Assembly: GCA_030278955.1 (NCBI GenBank)
Contig: JAOANR010000005.1
Coordinates: 32,231,849 to 32,295,848 of the forward strand
Source: Hygrophila difformis
Lineage: Eukaryota > Streptophyta > Magnoliopsida > Lamiales > Acanthaceae
Direction of reading: 5' to 3'
Length of the DNA stretch: 64,000 nt
In this document: in pieces, positions 19,885 through 31,910 of the stretch
Layout: each line of letters opens with the position of its first letter
Numbering within the stretch: the first letter of the stretch is position 1
Position numbers and translations under genes: made by a program
The notes under the pieces: generated by a model
What the model was told of the DNA's origin: nothing
The model's database searches: none
The model's input: the letters and a program-made list of their open reading frames with translations, nothing else

Positions 19885-21186
19885 TTGAAGCAAAGGTTGA
19901 TGGAGGAAGGGCACAACACGCCATATTCCGTACATCCCGGAGGTGACAAGCTATACAAGGATCTGAAGAAAATCTATTGGTGGCCGGGAATGAAGAAGGA
20001 AGTGGCGAATTTCGTGGCAAGATGTCTCACCTGCCAAAACGTTAAGGCAGTGCGACATAAACCCTTAGGATTGATGCAACCACTAGAGATTCCAAGTTGG
20101 AAGTGGGATAGCATCTCGATGGACTTTGTCTCGGGATTACCCCGATCACCTAAAGGCATGAACAAGATTTGGGTGATTGTGGATAGGCTAACGAAGACAG
20201 CCATATTTATCCCAATGAAAGACACGTGGACTATGGACCAATTGGCCCGAGCCTACATTGATAATGTGGTACGACGACATGGAGGACCACATGATATCAT
20301 TTCCGATAGAGACAGTAGATTTGTCTCTCATTTCTGGACGGAATTACAAAAAGCTCTCGGTACTCAAATCAAAATGAGCACCGCATTCCACCCGATGACG
20401 GATGGACAAACCGAGAGAACAATCCAAACACTAGAAGACATGCTGAGAGCATGTGTGTTGGAATTCAAAGGAAATTGGGAATCTCATTTACCCTTGATTG
20501 AGTTTTCCTATAATAATAGCTACCATGCTAGCATCGGCATGGCACCTTTCGAGGCGTTGTATGGACGAAAGTGCCGAAGCCCATTGAGCTGGGAAGAAAA
20601 CGATAAGTCCGTGGTAGTGGGACCACAACTTATCGAAGACATGGCTCAACAAATCAAAGTGATTCAAGGGAAGATGAAAGCCGCACAAGACCGTCAAAAG
20701 AGTTATGCCGACGTGAGACGACGAGACCTAGAATTTCAAGTGGGAGATAGAGTCATGCTAAAGATATCACCCATGAAGGGGGTGATGCGCTTTGGCAAGC
20801 GAGGAAAGTTAAGTCCTCGATACATAGGACCTTACGAAATCCTAGAACGAGTCGGAACTCTGGCCTACCGATTGGCTTTACCGCCACACTTAGATCGAGT
20901 TCATAATGTCTTTCATGTCTCGCAACTAAAGAAGTATGTGCCGGACCCGACACATGTACTTCAACCGGAGATAATTGAGCTCGATGAAGATTTGACTTAC
21001 GAAGAAGTCCCAGTGCGTATTCTTGACACTAAGGAACGAGTAACAAGGAATAAAACCGTCAAAATGATCAAGGTTCTTTGGTCAAACCACGAAAGTGAGA
21101 CGGCAACTTGGGAAGTAGAATCCGACATGAGAGAACGATACCCGATATTGTTCCAAACCGATACCGACACAGTTATGGGGACATAA
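19885..21186 (+). pseudogene. pol: Element B integrase with C-terminal chromodomain
   Basis: 433 codons, internally intact but separated from its pol start by the frameshift. N-terminal zinc-binding HHCC motif ([12 protein letters not shown]...CLTCQNVKA), DDE core with [21 protein letters not shown] and [12 protein letters not shown], a GPY/F-like region (GKLSPRYIGPYEIL) and a chromodomain-like tail (VRILDTKERVTRNKTVKMIKVLW, then ATWE). Such tails are known in chromoviruses, where they direct integration to certain chromatin. Closest to element C's integrase. Stop is TAA at 21184. Confidence 0.88.
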
Positions 21187-21410
21187 CTGCAATCTTAAGG
21201 GGGAGAGGATGTGATACCACCTACTTTTCGTGCATTTTTGTAAACTTTTGAACTACGTTATGGCTTGATCCCTTTACCGGGTACGTAGGCAGCTTAGAAG
21301 TTTTAATTCTAAGTTCAGTCACAACATAATAAAACAAACACAAGACCTTTAGCACGAGAAAAGCCGAAACACAACTTCGAGGACGAAGTTGATTCTTAAG
21401 GAGGGTAGAC
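21187..21410 (+). other. Element B 3' non-coding tail with inner purine tract, hairpin and polypurine tract
   Basis: Inner purine tract from 21197 followed by GTGATACCACC; hairpin 21372-21391 (CAACTTCG/CGAAGTTG); polypurine tract 21398-21409 next to the LTR. Confidence 0.8.
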
Positions 21411-23982
21411 TGTAATACCCGTGAATTTTCCATCATAAAATAAAACAATAATTAAATAAATAAATAATAAATAAAATAAATACCATAAATAAATAAAAGG
21501 AAATGAGAAATGAGGTTTTAACTTAAAAAGGAATTAAAGGAATAAGAAAGAATTGATTAAGGATAAATAAATTGTACACCAAAACCCGACACTAATGAAC
21601 TCGAGGATTCGAGTCCAAAACATCCAATTAGACCCGAGAATAAATTTAGAGAGAAAGTAAAAACCCGAAGATACCCCGGAAATCGGAATTTGGGAGCATA
21701 GAGGGATAGAAACCCGAAAGAGAGGCGGAAAAGCACGACGGATCGCACGACCCGCCCGGACCGAAGTCCAGGCGAGAGTCGCGCGGTGGCCGCGCGGTGA
21801 AGGGGGATTAGCGCGCCACGACCGCGCCATTTGACAGATTTGGTTGTTGCGTGAATCTCTCGCCCGAACGCGGATTTTTCGACTTTCGGTTGAACATCTC
21901 TCGACCCAAGACCTTTAGGTCAGATGTTGGACGCCCTAGGGATTGAGAAATCTATAAATAAACCCCTTCGGAGCCCCAAACAAGTTTACAAAACCCTACA
22001 ACCTTCTATACGTTCGAAACCCTAAATTCGGAGTCGACGGAAAGCACCAAACGGAGGCAGCAGCTTTGGACGAAAATCCAAGGATCTCCAAACGTTGTGG
22101 TAAGCTCTAGTCCGATAAATCTTTTCACGTTTCAATCCGAAAACGGATTCTAACTTCGATTCTTTTCTTTCTACACCCCGTATTGAATCTAGATCGTAGA
22201 ACCCGACGAACGGAGAGGAGAAACGGTGATCTGGAAGCCACGCCTCCGAATTAGACATCCCCGACGTTCATAAACACTGTAAGTTAACTCTTACATGGTT
22301 TTGGGATGAATTAAAACCTTCAAAACTAAAAGATTAACAAGAAACCGAAAATCTGTCAATTCTTACTTTCTACCGACGCAACAGATTTGTTGAATTTTTC
22401 CGAACCTTAAACCGAACTCAAACGGAAAAAATTAAAACACAAAAAACGTTCCTAAGACTTAGAACTAGCTACTGTAAATATTTGAGAATTTTTGGCATTG
22501 ATTTGTTATGTGAAAACCCACCGAAACCGAGCTGTTGGAATCTAGATCTTGAAATCTTGGACAGAACTTAGGAATGATCTTGATCACGTTTTTGACATAG
22601 GATCTAGGCTGTTTTATATCTTTGGCCAAACATGAAAGTTGTAGATAAATATCTTAAGATGATCTCTGTCAAATTTCATTAAATTTGGAGTTGAATTGCT
22701 ATGGTAGAATTCAAAATCTTTAAACTGTGATGCATTAAACTCGGACAGATTTGTTCTTATGCGAAAATTGGCGATTTTGACCTACTTAGGTATCTCGGAT
22801 CGAAAAGGTTAAAACACGAAAGTTGTAGATCTTGATGTTTTCGAGTCAGATATGAAATTTTGGAATTTTTGGAATTAAATCTGAGTTTAGACGAATTTTA
22901 GAGTAAACTGTGATTTACCGAAACGAAATCTTGAAATCTTGTTGAAACATGGAATTAACCTTTAGGGTTGAAACGAGTTGAGATATTATTTCTAAATAAA
23001 TACAATTGAAGTCAGATTTTAAAAATTAAATCCCCTTACAAACTTGATAAATTAAAATTAGGGGTGAGTGCTCTGCAGGGTGCCCCCTAACGATTCACTT
23101 CGTGCCGTAATGGACGATGGTGACCCCGCGCGCTAAACTTGAGATATGGATTGCCTAAACGGCGAAATATAGAGCCTACACTCTCGTGAATATCCGTATG
23201 GGTTTCCCGAGGCTCCGGAGTGGTACTGGGTATGGCTGATACGGTTGCGGCCGCCGGGCTACCGGCTAAACTTGTTGACATCGCGATGCTATCGTGAAAC
23301 TTTGAAATACCAAATCGGGAATGTAATGGGGATTCTAAATTAAATTAAATTAGATTAAATTATGTTGTTGTCCAATTAAATTATTTAAATGCTTTATTTT
23401 AATTATGGCTATTATCTTGAACCATGCGATATGTGTTATTAAATATAGCCCTGAGATAAATTATGCTATTGGATAGTTGATTAGATTAAATTAAATATTA
23501 TGTTATTATCATGCCTTTGTTAAATTATTAAATTAATGGCTTTTAAACCCTACGATCATGCATGTGTTAACTTACTCAGCAATTTTGCTGATCAAAACCG
23601 TTTTTAATCCTTTTCTTACAGAATATGTGGAATGAGCATGTGTGAGCACGAATCATGCATGGGATTTTGGGGAACACTTATTTTGCTTTTAAATTTCGTA
23701 CTTAGACTATATTATGAACGGGCCTGTTTAACCTGTGTTTTGGCCATGTCGGCCCCTTTTATATTTTCCGCTGCGATATTGTACTAAACTAAATATTTCC
23801 GCTGCGCTATGCTATTATTATTTTCGAATTATATTGTATGGGCTATTTTGAATGCTTTAAATGTTTTAAATACTGCAATACCTAGCCTTGCATCTCTTTA
23901 GTAAGCTCGGAGAAACCGTGTCTTACTAGGGAGATGTGGCGGTGACATCCCGACCTGGGTAACCAAAAACCGGGGTGTTACA
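21411..23982 (+). repeat. Element B 3' LTR (2572 bp)
   Basis: Uninterrupted copy of the B LTR: TGTAATACCC start, TATA box 21952-21960, donor-like 23064, conserved block about 23193-23222, hairpin 23576-23591, acceptor-like 23618-23621, terminal hairpin 23894-23933, end GGGGTGTTACA. Confidence 0.92.
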
Positions 23983-25173
23983 ATGGGTCCCATTTTTGGA
24001 TTTTTAAAAGTACTAGCAGTCCACATGAGGAAAAAGACTGCTACTTTATTACACTACTTGTGCTCCATTGGGAGCAAAACCAAGTGGGTCAACCAAATTC
24101 CTAACAACTATTTTGTCATTTTGTGAGAAAGTGTTTCTGAAAAGTGGGAGCAGCAATTTGGCTACTTGTGCACAGGTTTGCCAAATGCAAACACACATCA
24201 ACTTTTTACAGCCCCAAAAACAGATATAGAAACAGAAATGCAAACCAGAGGCATTAAATGCCTTACAAAAACTTCACAGTGGCATGCAAACATTCCAACC
24301 ATGTGAGAATAAAGCTTTTAAACATCAAAACAGCATACTTCACTATCTTCTAACAACTTATGTTTACCAACACAGGTTGCTTAAGATCACAAAGTTAAAA
24401 GAAGAACACCAACAACACCTTAATGCTCAAGAGTATCCCAGTGTTCAATGGTTTCAAAATCTCATGACTTTTAAGAAAAATTTCACATTTCATGCTTTTT
24501 ACAGAATGAACAAGGGCACTCTTAGAATATCAACAACATACCACTTTCAAACAAAAACAGTGCTCACTAGGTCTCAGATAACTCAAAAGTCCCAACAATG
24601 GTGATTCTTACTACCCCATGAGCCCTAGTTGCTGCATACATTTCATAAATGCCCCACATTCAAAAAATAAAAATCCCAACAAGGTTCGGACTACTCTAAC
24701 CCTTCCCACTCACAACAAGCATCTAAAACAACAAAACCAACATACTCCCATTTGATAAATCATGCTCGGCCAACATTGCAACACCCAAATAACACCAAAA
24801 CAGAACGCCCCCAATATACAATCCCCAAAGTCGAACTCGAAATAAGCGAAATAGAACACTACCGCACCTATTTGCATATTATCGAGGATCAAAAACACAA
24901 AAAAATCCCTAAAATCGCGAGAACAGGGGTGCGCGGAAATCGAAAATGGGGGACTTACCAGGGCTTTTCGGCTGCAGATGATGATGGAGAAGCCAATGCG
25001 ATGGTTTTCCGAAAATTTTGGCAGCGTTTCCCTTAGGATTTTGGTGGTTTTGTGTTGCGAATGAACTCTGCGTTCGTTCGTAAGAGGGGTTTTTGGGGGA
25101 GTATGAAACTGGCTAAGTGTAGGAATGAGGGAAGAAGACGAGTGGGTGGGTATTTAAAAGAGGGGAAAAAGGA
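23983..25173 (-). other. Internal region of a minus-strand retroelement; candidate 5' UTR and donor, no protein recognised
   Basis: On the minus strand a TATA-like TTTAAATACCC (about 25150-25160) is followed by a 5'-UTR-like pyrimidine-rich stretch and a strong donor (CCCTG then GTAAGTCC at 24957). No frame longer than about 100 codons is convincing; the ORFs here are probably chance. The left edge is cut by element B. Confidence 0.35.
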
Positions 25174-25535
25174 ATACGGCGCTAAACTTGACTTACGGCA
25201 CTATCCTAGCGCCGTAGGCCTTGTTCAGCGTCGTAGATAGGAAATAAGGGAAAAAGGGGTACTACGGCGCTATCCTATTATTACGGCGTTATCCGAGGAT
25301 AGCGTCGTAGTTATGGATTGCGCCGTAAGGCGGTGGAGGGGTAAGGAAGCACTACGGCGCTATACCTTTAGTACGGCGCTATCCTAGGATAGCGTCGTTC
25401 TAAGGGAGTGCGTCGTAGGGATATATAAATAGAGGAGTGGAAAGTGCCCTACGGCGCTATCCTACCACTACGGCGCTATCCTACCACTACGGCGCTATCC
25501 TAGGATAGCGTCGTAGGTGAGAATAGCGTCGTAGC
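25174..25535. repeat. Palindromic motif array 1
   Basis: Many copies of TACGGCGCTATCC and its near-complement GGATAGCG(T/C)CGTA. Three copies form complete palindromes of about 28 bp (25282-25309, 25371-25398, 25488-25515); others are single arms. Confidence 0.85.
25422..25434 (+). promoter_or_regulatory. TATA-like site inside array 1
   Basis: TATATAAATAGAG on the plus strand, between palindromes. Possibly a promoter element; no downstream gene is recognised. Confidence 0.3.
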
Positions 25536-26064
25536 TGAGAGCGGGATTAAGTTGCACTTCAATTTTGAAAATTTTCAAAACTTACGCGGACTGGGCCCGC
25601 GTGGGTGAAATTGGGCCTCAGTTGGTTTCATTTGTTTTGGACTTAAGAAATTTTAGTCCAAGACATTTTTGCAGTGTTAATGGGCTACCTTAATTAAATT
25701 TAACTTGCATAAAATAGGTTGGATTAATTCCATTTGTTTGCCAAAATTATTTCGGACTTTAAATTGCTTTAATTTCCGAAATCATTTTCTTAAATTCATG
25801 GACTTAATCCAACCGGGAACCTGGTTTTCTGCTTGATTTTTCTGCATCCTTCTTTTTGGTGGTTCGGAATTTCCTGCAAGACAGATAAATACCCAATAGG
25901 TTAGGTTTTCTCCTCAAATCAACATCCTCACATTTAGAGTCTTAGTACTCTAAATGTTTAATTAATTTGAGGGTACTTCTCTGTTCTGCAATAAATAAAT
26001 AATTTACACTAACTAACTATGAGTAATCAGGAGTGTAATTCTTTTAATAAACGACGCTGCATCC
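25536..26064 (-). other. Leader region next to a primer site, with hairpin 25930-25957
   Basis: Non-coding. The hairpin ACATTTAGAGT/ACTCTAAATGT is related to 5474-5498, and on the minus strand an acceptor-like TCTTGCAG follows at about 25876. No protein seen. Confidence 0.45.
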
Positions 26065-26082
26065 TCCCCGGCAACGGCGCCA
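26065..26082 (-). other. Primer binding site (tRNA-Asp type) of a minus-strand LTR element
   Basis: On the minus strand TGGCGCCGTTGCCGGGGA, the primer site typical of Athila/Tat-like plant elements. It directly follows a CA that would end the LTR at 26083. Confidence 0.75.
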
Positions 26083-28877
26083 TGAAACTTTTGACAAATT
26101 TCGTTAACACGAGTATTTCTAAAATATCCCAGGTTAAATTTATTAAATGAAAAGAGTTATGATTCGTGGGAAAGGGGTTTAAGGATATATTCCACTTTTT
26201 ATTACTCATGTGGGATACTTTGATTTCAAACGGCGCTGTGGACCTCCCTGGCATGAAGCTTTTGACAACTTTCACGGTGCAGCCGGGATAGATAGTTCAA
26301 TCTTGACCTTCAGTCTGTCACACTGAAGGTCCCCGGCAATTTGCATCATGAAACTTATCATAGTTTCATGTCATGAAAATCCTTGCCATGAAACTTTTAA
26401 CAAGTTCACACTACATGAGCATTTTATGAAAAATCATAATCCTGGTTTTCAATTTTATTTAATGAAACCGCTTTATGAAGATGGAGTTGGGATTAGGGAT
26501 ATATTTATAGGTTGTCACGTTTTTATTTACTCGTGTTAAGAAACTGTGCCCCCGAAAGCGCACGGAGTCAAAAATTGCAGTAATTCATAGTAAGACCGGA
26601 TCGTTCACTGGAGGATGTGCGATAGAAGCAGGGCCCACGTCGTTTACTAAGATTTTCCACTCGGTTACTCGATTCAAGTTTGTGTTTGAATTATCAACTA
26701 CTGGACAGAATTTAAACTAAGCTATGAAAGCAAGCAGATAAAATTATTCTAGAAAGCGAATTAAATATAATCTAAGAAAGTAATAAAATTATTCTAAGAA
26801 AGCGGTTAAGATTACTCTAAGAAAGCAGATTTAAAATGAGACATAAGGGACAGGGAGAAAATAATAGAAATTGGACAAGATTCAGATGAAACACAGTTAA
26901 ACTTCCATTTTGTTACGCAGATCTTAGCTTGGGATAATCCATCAGATAGCTAACTCTCATGCTCCCTACACTATGTTCCCTTTAACAGACAGGTACTTAC
27001 AGTAAGGATTTACATGCCTTAAGACAACAAAATCTAAGATACCACAGATATATAACTGCCCCTGCGCAGAGGTATGCCATTTATCTGTGGTGGGTAAGCA
27101 ACACCCGACAAATCATTTATTGAGATGCCAAGTACTGCTATCATTCTCCCATGTCACATCCAAAGATTCTAATCAAGCCCTGAACTATCCCTTAACTATC
27201 AGTCCTAGTAGCAGTTACGCAACTCTCAATACAACCGAGTGACCTCTAACGAAAGCATTTAAAAGAAAGCGATAAAGAAAGCATTTAAAATCCTATCACT
27301 CGGAGGTTTTGAAAGTCTGACCCTGGTAGTAAAAGAAAGCCCCCAGTCAGAATGACCAGGTGTGGATCAAGAATTCCCTATTCTCGGTGAACCACTTGCA
27401 GTGTTCACTTCCCTTCGGGTGGTTATGAGGCACAAACTAATGAAACGAACTAATAAATTAGTTCGTTCCGGATGCACTCACTCAGGACTCAAAATTAGGC
27501 TTTGGCAGAAGAGGATAGCAGTTGAAAGGAACTCAACCCTATCTTATAAAATAACCAAGGCCCATGTATTGTTCCTCTAGAATCATCTAACACACTGTAT
27601 TTGAATCCAAGTGGACCCCATCTCGGTGTGATAGTTAAGACTAAATTCCCAATACACAGCAATTTTGGAAAATAAAAGATGTTTGAAAATCATTCCCTAA
27701 ATAGGTACTAGACTCTCAATAGGAACACAGACCCTTTTAGTCTAGGTGAGACTTAATCGCTGACTCTGTTTCTAATTTCCCAAGATCAATCCCCAGTCGA
27801 ATGAATTAGTCATAACAGTGGAATTTATCCCTTACTCGGATCCGGATTTTATAAATGAATTTTTGTTGGAAATTTATTGTGAGACATCTGATTTAAAAAA
27901 TCAAGACTCCTGTGTCCAAGGGAAGGATCCCAAAATAATATGACCACTATAGTTACATAATAATATCATGCATAAATTTATAGAGAAGTGTAAAATTAAA
28001 TAACCCAAAATATAAGGCGGGTTTAGACAGAAGTTGGTACACAGAGATGAAATAGCCGGAGGTGAGAAGGATTTTGGCTAAAGAGAAGACAAAATAATTA
28101 GGGTTAATCGGATTGCAGTTATCTGTGGTCCAGTTCCCTAATTATTAAGGTGGGATGATTTTAAACAGCAGAAGGCCTTAAGTGATAGTGATCGCTATCA
28201 TCAAGGCCCCTACTATCTGTGAAATGAGAGGAAAACCTACATGTTTTCTCACTGTAAAACTATTCAAACAATGTTGATCGACGCCGTTTGATAATATTAC
28301 AGCTCGAAATTCAGGTTTGAAATTAAGATAAAGCAAAGAAACTGTATCCGGATAGGAGTCAGCTGAGCAGCTATTATAATCCCGGATGGACGAACCGCCA
28401 AGGCTTCCACCGGCCACTATCCAGACCATGCAAAATAACATCTAGTAATTAATATACAGACCACGAGCTAGTTTATCCGTGTGGGAATCCCCGCCAACAT
28501 TAGTCTGTTATATCTCTTACTAGCTGTTTCACATAACACGGATAAAGACAAAATAAATAAAAGAAAATATTTTTGGGTCATCTTGTATGAGAGACATTGG
28601 TTTCTCATGCAAGGATATGGAATTAAATCCATAATTACTCTTTATGTCTAAATAATCACTCATTCCATAATTAATTAACTAATTACAGTCCAGATTATAT
28701 GCTTAGATCATTAGAGTTTAATTTGTAGAAAAATCTTTTAATGGGAATTGAACAAACTTCTTTATATCAAATTAATCATGGGTTGAGATCATTGGATTTC
28801 AACCTCAAAATGTTAATACAAAGGTTCAATTAATTCAGTGAGGAGGTGGAGAATTAGGGAAATGGGCAGAAGTGCCA
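26083..28877 (-). mobile_element. Probable 5' LTR and flank of the minus-strand Athila/Tat-like element
   Basis: Starts TG at 26083 against the primer site, so on the minus strand this is the end of an LTR. It contains degenerate repeats of the LTR/primer junction (about 26251, 26331, 26382), a CATGAAAC/GTTTCATG hairpin (26347-26370) and no gene. The other LTR end is not determined; it may lie anywhere to the right, up to or beyond the N gap. Possibly non-autonomous. Confidence 0.45.
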
Positions 28878-29377
28878 NNNNNNNNNNNNNNNNNNNNNNN
28901 NNNNNNNNNNNNNNNNNNNNNNNNNNNNNNNNNNNNNNNNNNNNNNNNNNNNNNNNNNNNNNNNNNNNNNNNNNNNNNNNNNNNNNNNNNNNNNNNNNNN
29001 NNNNNNNNNNNNNNNNNNNNNNNNNNNNNNNNNNNNNNNNNNNNNNNNNNNNNNNNNNNNNNNNNNNNNNNNNNNNNNNNNNNNNNNNNNNNNNNNNNNN
29101 NNNNNNNNNNNNNNNNNNNNNNNNNNNNNNNNNNNNNNNNNNNNNNNNNNNNNNNNNNNNNNNNNNNNNNNNNNNNNNNNNNNNNNNNNNNNNNNNNNNN
29201 NNNNNNNNNNNNNNNNNNNNNNNNNNNNNNNNNNNNNNNNNNNNNNNNNNNNNNNNNNNNNNNNNNNNNNNNNNNNNNNNNNNNNNNNNNNNNNNNNNNN
29301 NNNNNNNNNNNNNNNNNNNNNNNNNNNNNNNNNNNNNNNNNNNNNNNNNNNNNNNNNNNNNNNNNNNNNNNNNNNNN
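28878..29377. other. Assembly gap (500 N)
   Basis: Exactly 500 unknown bases; ORFs called across it are artefacts. The right edge enters palindromic array 2. Confidence 0.98.
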
Positions 29378-29732
29378 AATTACGACGCTAGACAGATATT
29401 GCGACGCTATCCAAGGATAGCGCCGTGATGATAGCATCGTAGGGTGAATTTTTAGAAGTGTTGATAAAATTGGAGGGTACGGCGCTATATACTAAATGAC
29501 GACGCTATCCTAGGATAGCGTCGTAGATATAGCGTCGTAAGTGGGTTTTGTGAAAGATTAAGCATTTTGGGGCCCTACGATGCTAAACAAAAATTACGAC
29601 GCTATCCGAGGATAGCGTCGTTGGGATAGCGCCGTAGGGCAAATTTTTGTTCAAGTTCTGGGCAACTACGGCGCTAAACCTCACCTACGACGCTATCCGA
29701 GGATAGCGCCATAGGGCGGTTAGCGTCGTAGC
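29378..29732. repeat. Palindromic motif array 2
   Basis: Same motif family as array 1, often with GACG in place of GGCG. Complete palindromes at about 29400-29427, 29498-29525, 29595-29622 and 29686-29713, spaced roughly 90-100 bp. The left end is lost in the gap. Confidence 0.8.
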
Positions 29733-30437
29733 TAGCCCAGAAACATGCTGTTGTTCGGGTGATGCAATCTATGCGATTGCTAACCCTATTTTCAAGTTCA
29801 TGGTTCACTTCATGCAAGAAAGGAGACAAGAGAGAGCATTAACAGTTATGAAAATATAATAAAGTGCAAGGAAAACTCAAATAACAGTAAAGATAAAGCA
29901 CAAGTGAACCATAAACCTAAGTTAGGGTTTTTAACCAACATATCATGCATGATATTCCACAAACAATAGAAAAACACAAACCCACATAAACAGTGAAACA
30001 AGGTGACCAAGTGGTCATTAAACTAAAATAAAGCAATAAATCCATGGACTCATGTCCATTTCATGATTTTGGGACTCTTTTTGTGATTAACTTCCCATTT
30101 GTAAGAAATGGCTTGATAATACCCATCATTTGGGTATTTCAAGCCTTAATAAAAGTTTAACAAAGCTGGAAATAATGTAAAAAGTGGCTAGCTAGGGTAG
30201 CAAAAGCTAATGAAAACACTGGTTTAACATAAAAATCTAATCTAGGACATAAATATAAAAAATACAAAAAAATAACGTCCTAACTACCTAACTAACCTAC
30301 ACACCTCAAGAACACTAGGTTGTCTCCAAGTTTGAATGTTGTCTGAATGCTGATCATTGGAGTCAACTGGTCCTTATATAGGTGGGAAACCCTAGGCCCA
30401 TGGGCCCCCAGGCCTTGAAATTGGAGTTCTGAGGCTC
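29733..30437 (-). promoter_or_regulatory. Minus-strand promoter-like region between arrays 2 and 3
   Basis: TATATAAGGA on the minus strand (30371-30380) lies about 60 bp downstream of array 3 and upstream of a 5'-UTR-like sequence. No coding frame is recognised in the remaining 600 bp. Confidence 0.35.
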
Positions 30438-30691
30438 AGTACGACGCTATAGCTGGGTACGGCGCTATACATGTTTAGCGTCGTAGTCTTCCATCCCGAA
30501 GACACTTCTTTGTTTCTGAATGGACAGTTTACGGCGCTATCCTTGCTTACGGCGCTATACTCAACTACGGCGCTATACATGTTTAGCGACGTCCGCCTTG
30601 CTTCAACTGTCGGCTTCAGTTTCCTCCTACGGCGCTAGACCAGGCTACGGCGCTATCCTTGCATAGCGTCGTAGTTGTGTCTAGCGTCGTA
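30438..30691. repeat. Palindromic motif array 3
   Basis: Copies of TACGGCGCTAT with arms TAGCGTCGTA. Hairpins have longer loops (for example ACATGTT near 30470 and 30575) than in arrays 1 and 2. Confidence 0.8.
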
Positions 30692-31005
30692 TTATCCTGT
30701 AAAATCAACTTTTTGTGGGTTTTTCATTTCTTTTCCCATCTTTTTGTTTCCTTTTTTTTCTTTTCTTTTTCTCATGTTTTTGGATTTTTCTAACATAAAT
30801 ATGTAATAAAATTACATATTTATGCATTTTTCATACCAGCTCAATATTCTTACAATTATGCATAAATCAGTCCAATTCTACTGCTTTCTTATTTAATATA
30901 AGACCGGAATGCGATCAAATGCCCGTTTCAGACACGGAAATGGATTGAAAATAATGGTCAGTTCTGGCCATTATCAAGTACTTAACCTGCACACGACCTG
31001 ATATC

Positions 31006-31633
31006 TTGTTTGGAGTTGGTCTTGTTACCAGGTACATGGAAACACCAAAAACTTCACACTTGAAAGCTGCGAAAAGAATTTTGAAGTACATCCAAGGGAC
31101 AATCAATTATGGCATGCTATACTCTACAAATCAAAGCACTGAATTGGTTGGATTCAGTGATAGTGACTGGGCTGGAAGCAAAGAAGATTGAAAAAGCTCA
31201 TCAGGGTTCGTGTTCTACCTCGGTGGAAATGCATTCACTTGGTCATCAAAGAAGCAACCCATTGTCGCGTTATCGACTTGTGAAGCAGAATACATTGCTA
31301 TTGGTGCATGCGTCTGTCATGCAATTTGGTTGAAGAAATTGCTTGGAGATTTGAAGATACAACAAGATAGTGCAATCAAGATTCATGTCGACAACAAGTC
31401 TGCCATTGCCCTTGCAAAAAACCCAGTCCATCATGAACGCTCGAAACACATTGACACCCATTTTCACTTCATACGTGAACATATAAAATCAAAAGAAGTA
31501 GAGCTGAAGTATATCAACTCAAGTGAGCAAGTCGCAGACATCTTTACCAAAGCACTGAAAGTTGAAACCTTCCAGTATTTGCGAAAAAAGCTCGGAATCC
31601 AAGATGATGGAAGAATGAGTTTAAGGGGGGAAA
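31006..31633 (+). pseudogene. pol: Ty1/copia RNase H fragment
   Basis: Only the C-terminal end of a copia polyprotein survives: upstream codons read YLTCTRPDI, then HLKAAKRILKYIQGT, SDSDWAGS, TWSSKKQPIVALSTCEAEYIA, HVDNKSAIALAKNP, HERSKHIDTHFHFIREHI and ADIFTKAL, the standard plant copia RNase H order. A TGA at 31189-31191 breaks the frame just after SDSDWAGSKED; the frame then continues to the stop. RT and integrase are absent, so the copy is 5'-truncated near 30950. It ends at a polypurine tract (AAGGGGGGAAAATG) and the 3' LTR. Confidence 0.88.
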
Positions 31634-31910
31634 ATGTTAAAAATTAAACTCATTCCAATGGCGGCAAAGTCATTACCGACAACAAGCCACTATCAAAAGA
31701 AACGGTTGAGTTCTTCAACCATTGCAGATTCATTTGTCAAAATTGGTGTATTTTATATTGTTAAGTTTGTATTCCTTCCGGCTATAAATAGCCGTGTAAT
31801 CTTAGTGAAAAATGTAGAACGAGTTTTAGAAACATAACATCTAAACTCAATTGTTCTCCCCAATTCAAAATTCCAATAGATATTCATAGACAGTACCTGA
31901 AATTCCCACG
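31634..31910 (+). repeat. Copia 3' LTR
   Basis: Begins TGTTAAAAATT right after the purine tract; a TATA box CTATAAATA is at 31782-31790. The right end is approximate because no matching 5' LTR is present. Confidence 0.6.

Larger units (their letters stand above)
5748..23982 (+). mobile_element. Element B: chromovirus-like Ty3/gypsy retrotransposon, defective, carrying nested element A
   Basis: The LTRs (5748-6329 joined to 13416-15404, and 21411-23982) are 2571-2572 bp after removal of A, start TGTAATACCC and end GGGGTGTTACA. By eye they differ at a few tens of sites. The internal region has a primer site, a coiled-coil ORF, an antisense cassette, then a 5'-truncated pol (end of RT, RNase H, integrase, chromodomain) and a polypurine tract. 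Gag, protease and most of RT are missing, so B cannot be autonomous. I see no target duplication: the left flank is another copy's tail (5499-5747) and the right flank begins ATGGG. Confidence 0.85.

Noticed and set aside
25174..25535. CRISPR-like array
   Set aside because: Repeats are palindromic with irregular spacing and occur in plant retroelement DNA; no unique equal-length spacers and no cas genes.
28835..29437. Long ORFs on both strands across the N stretch
   Set aside because: They consist of unknown bases; no real codons support them.
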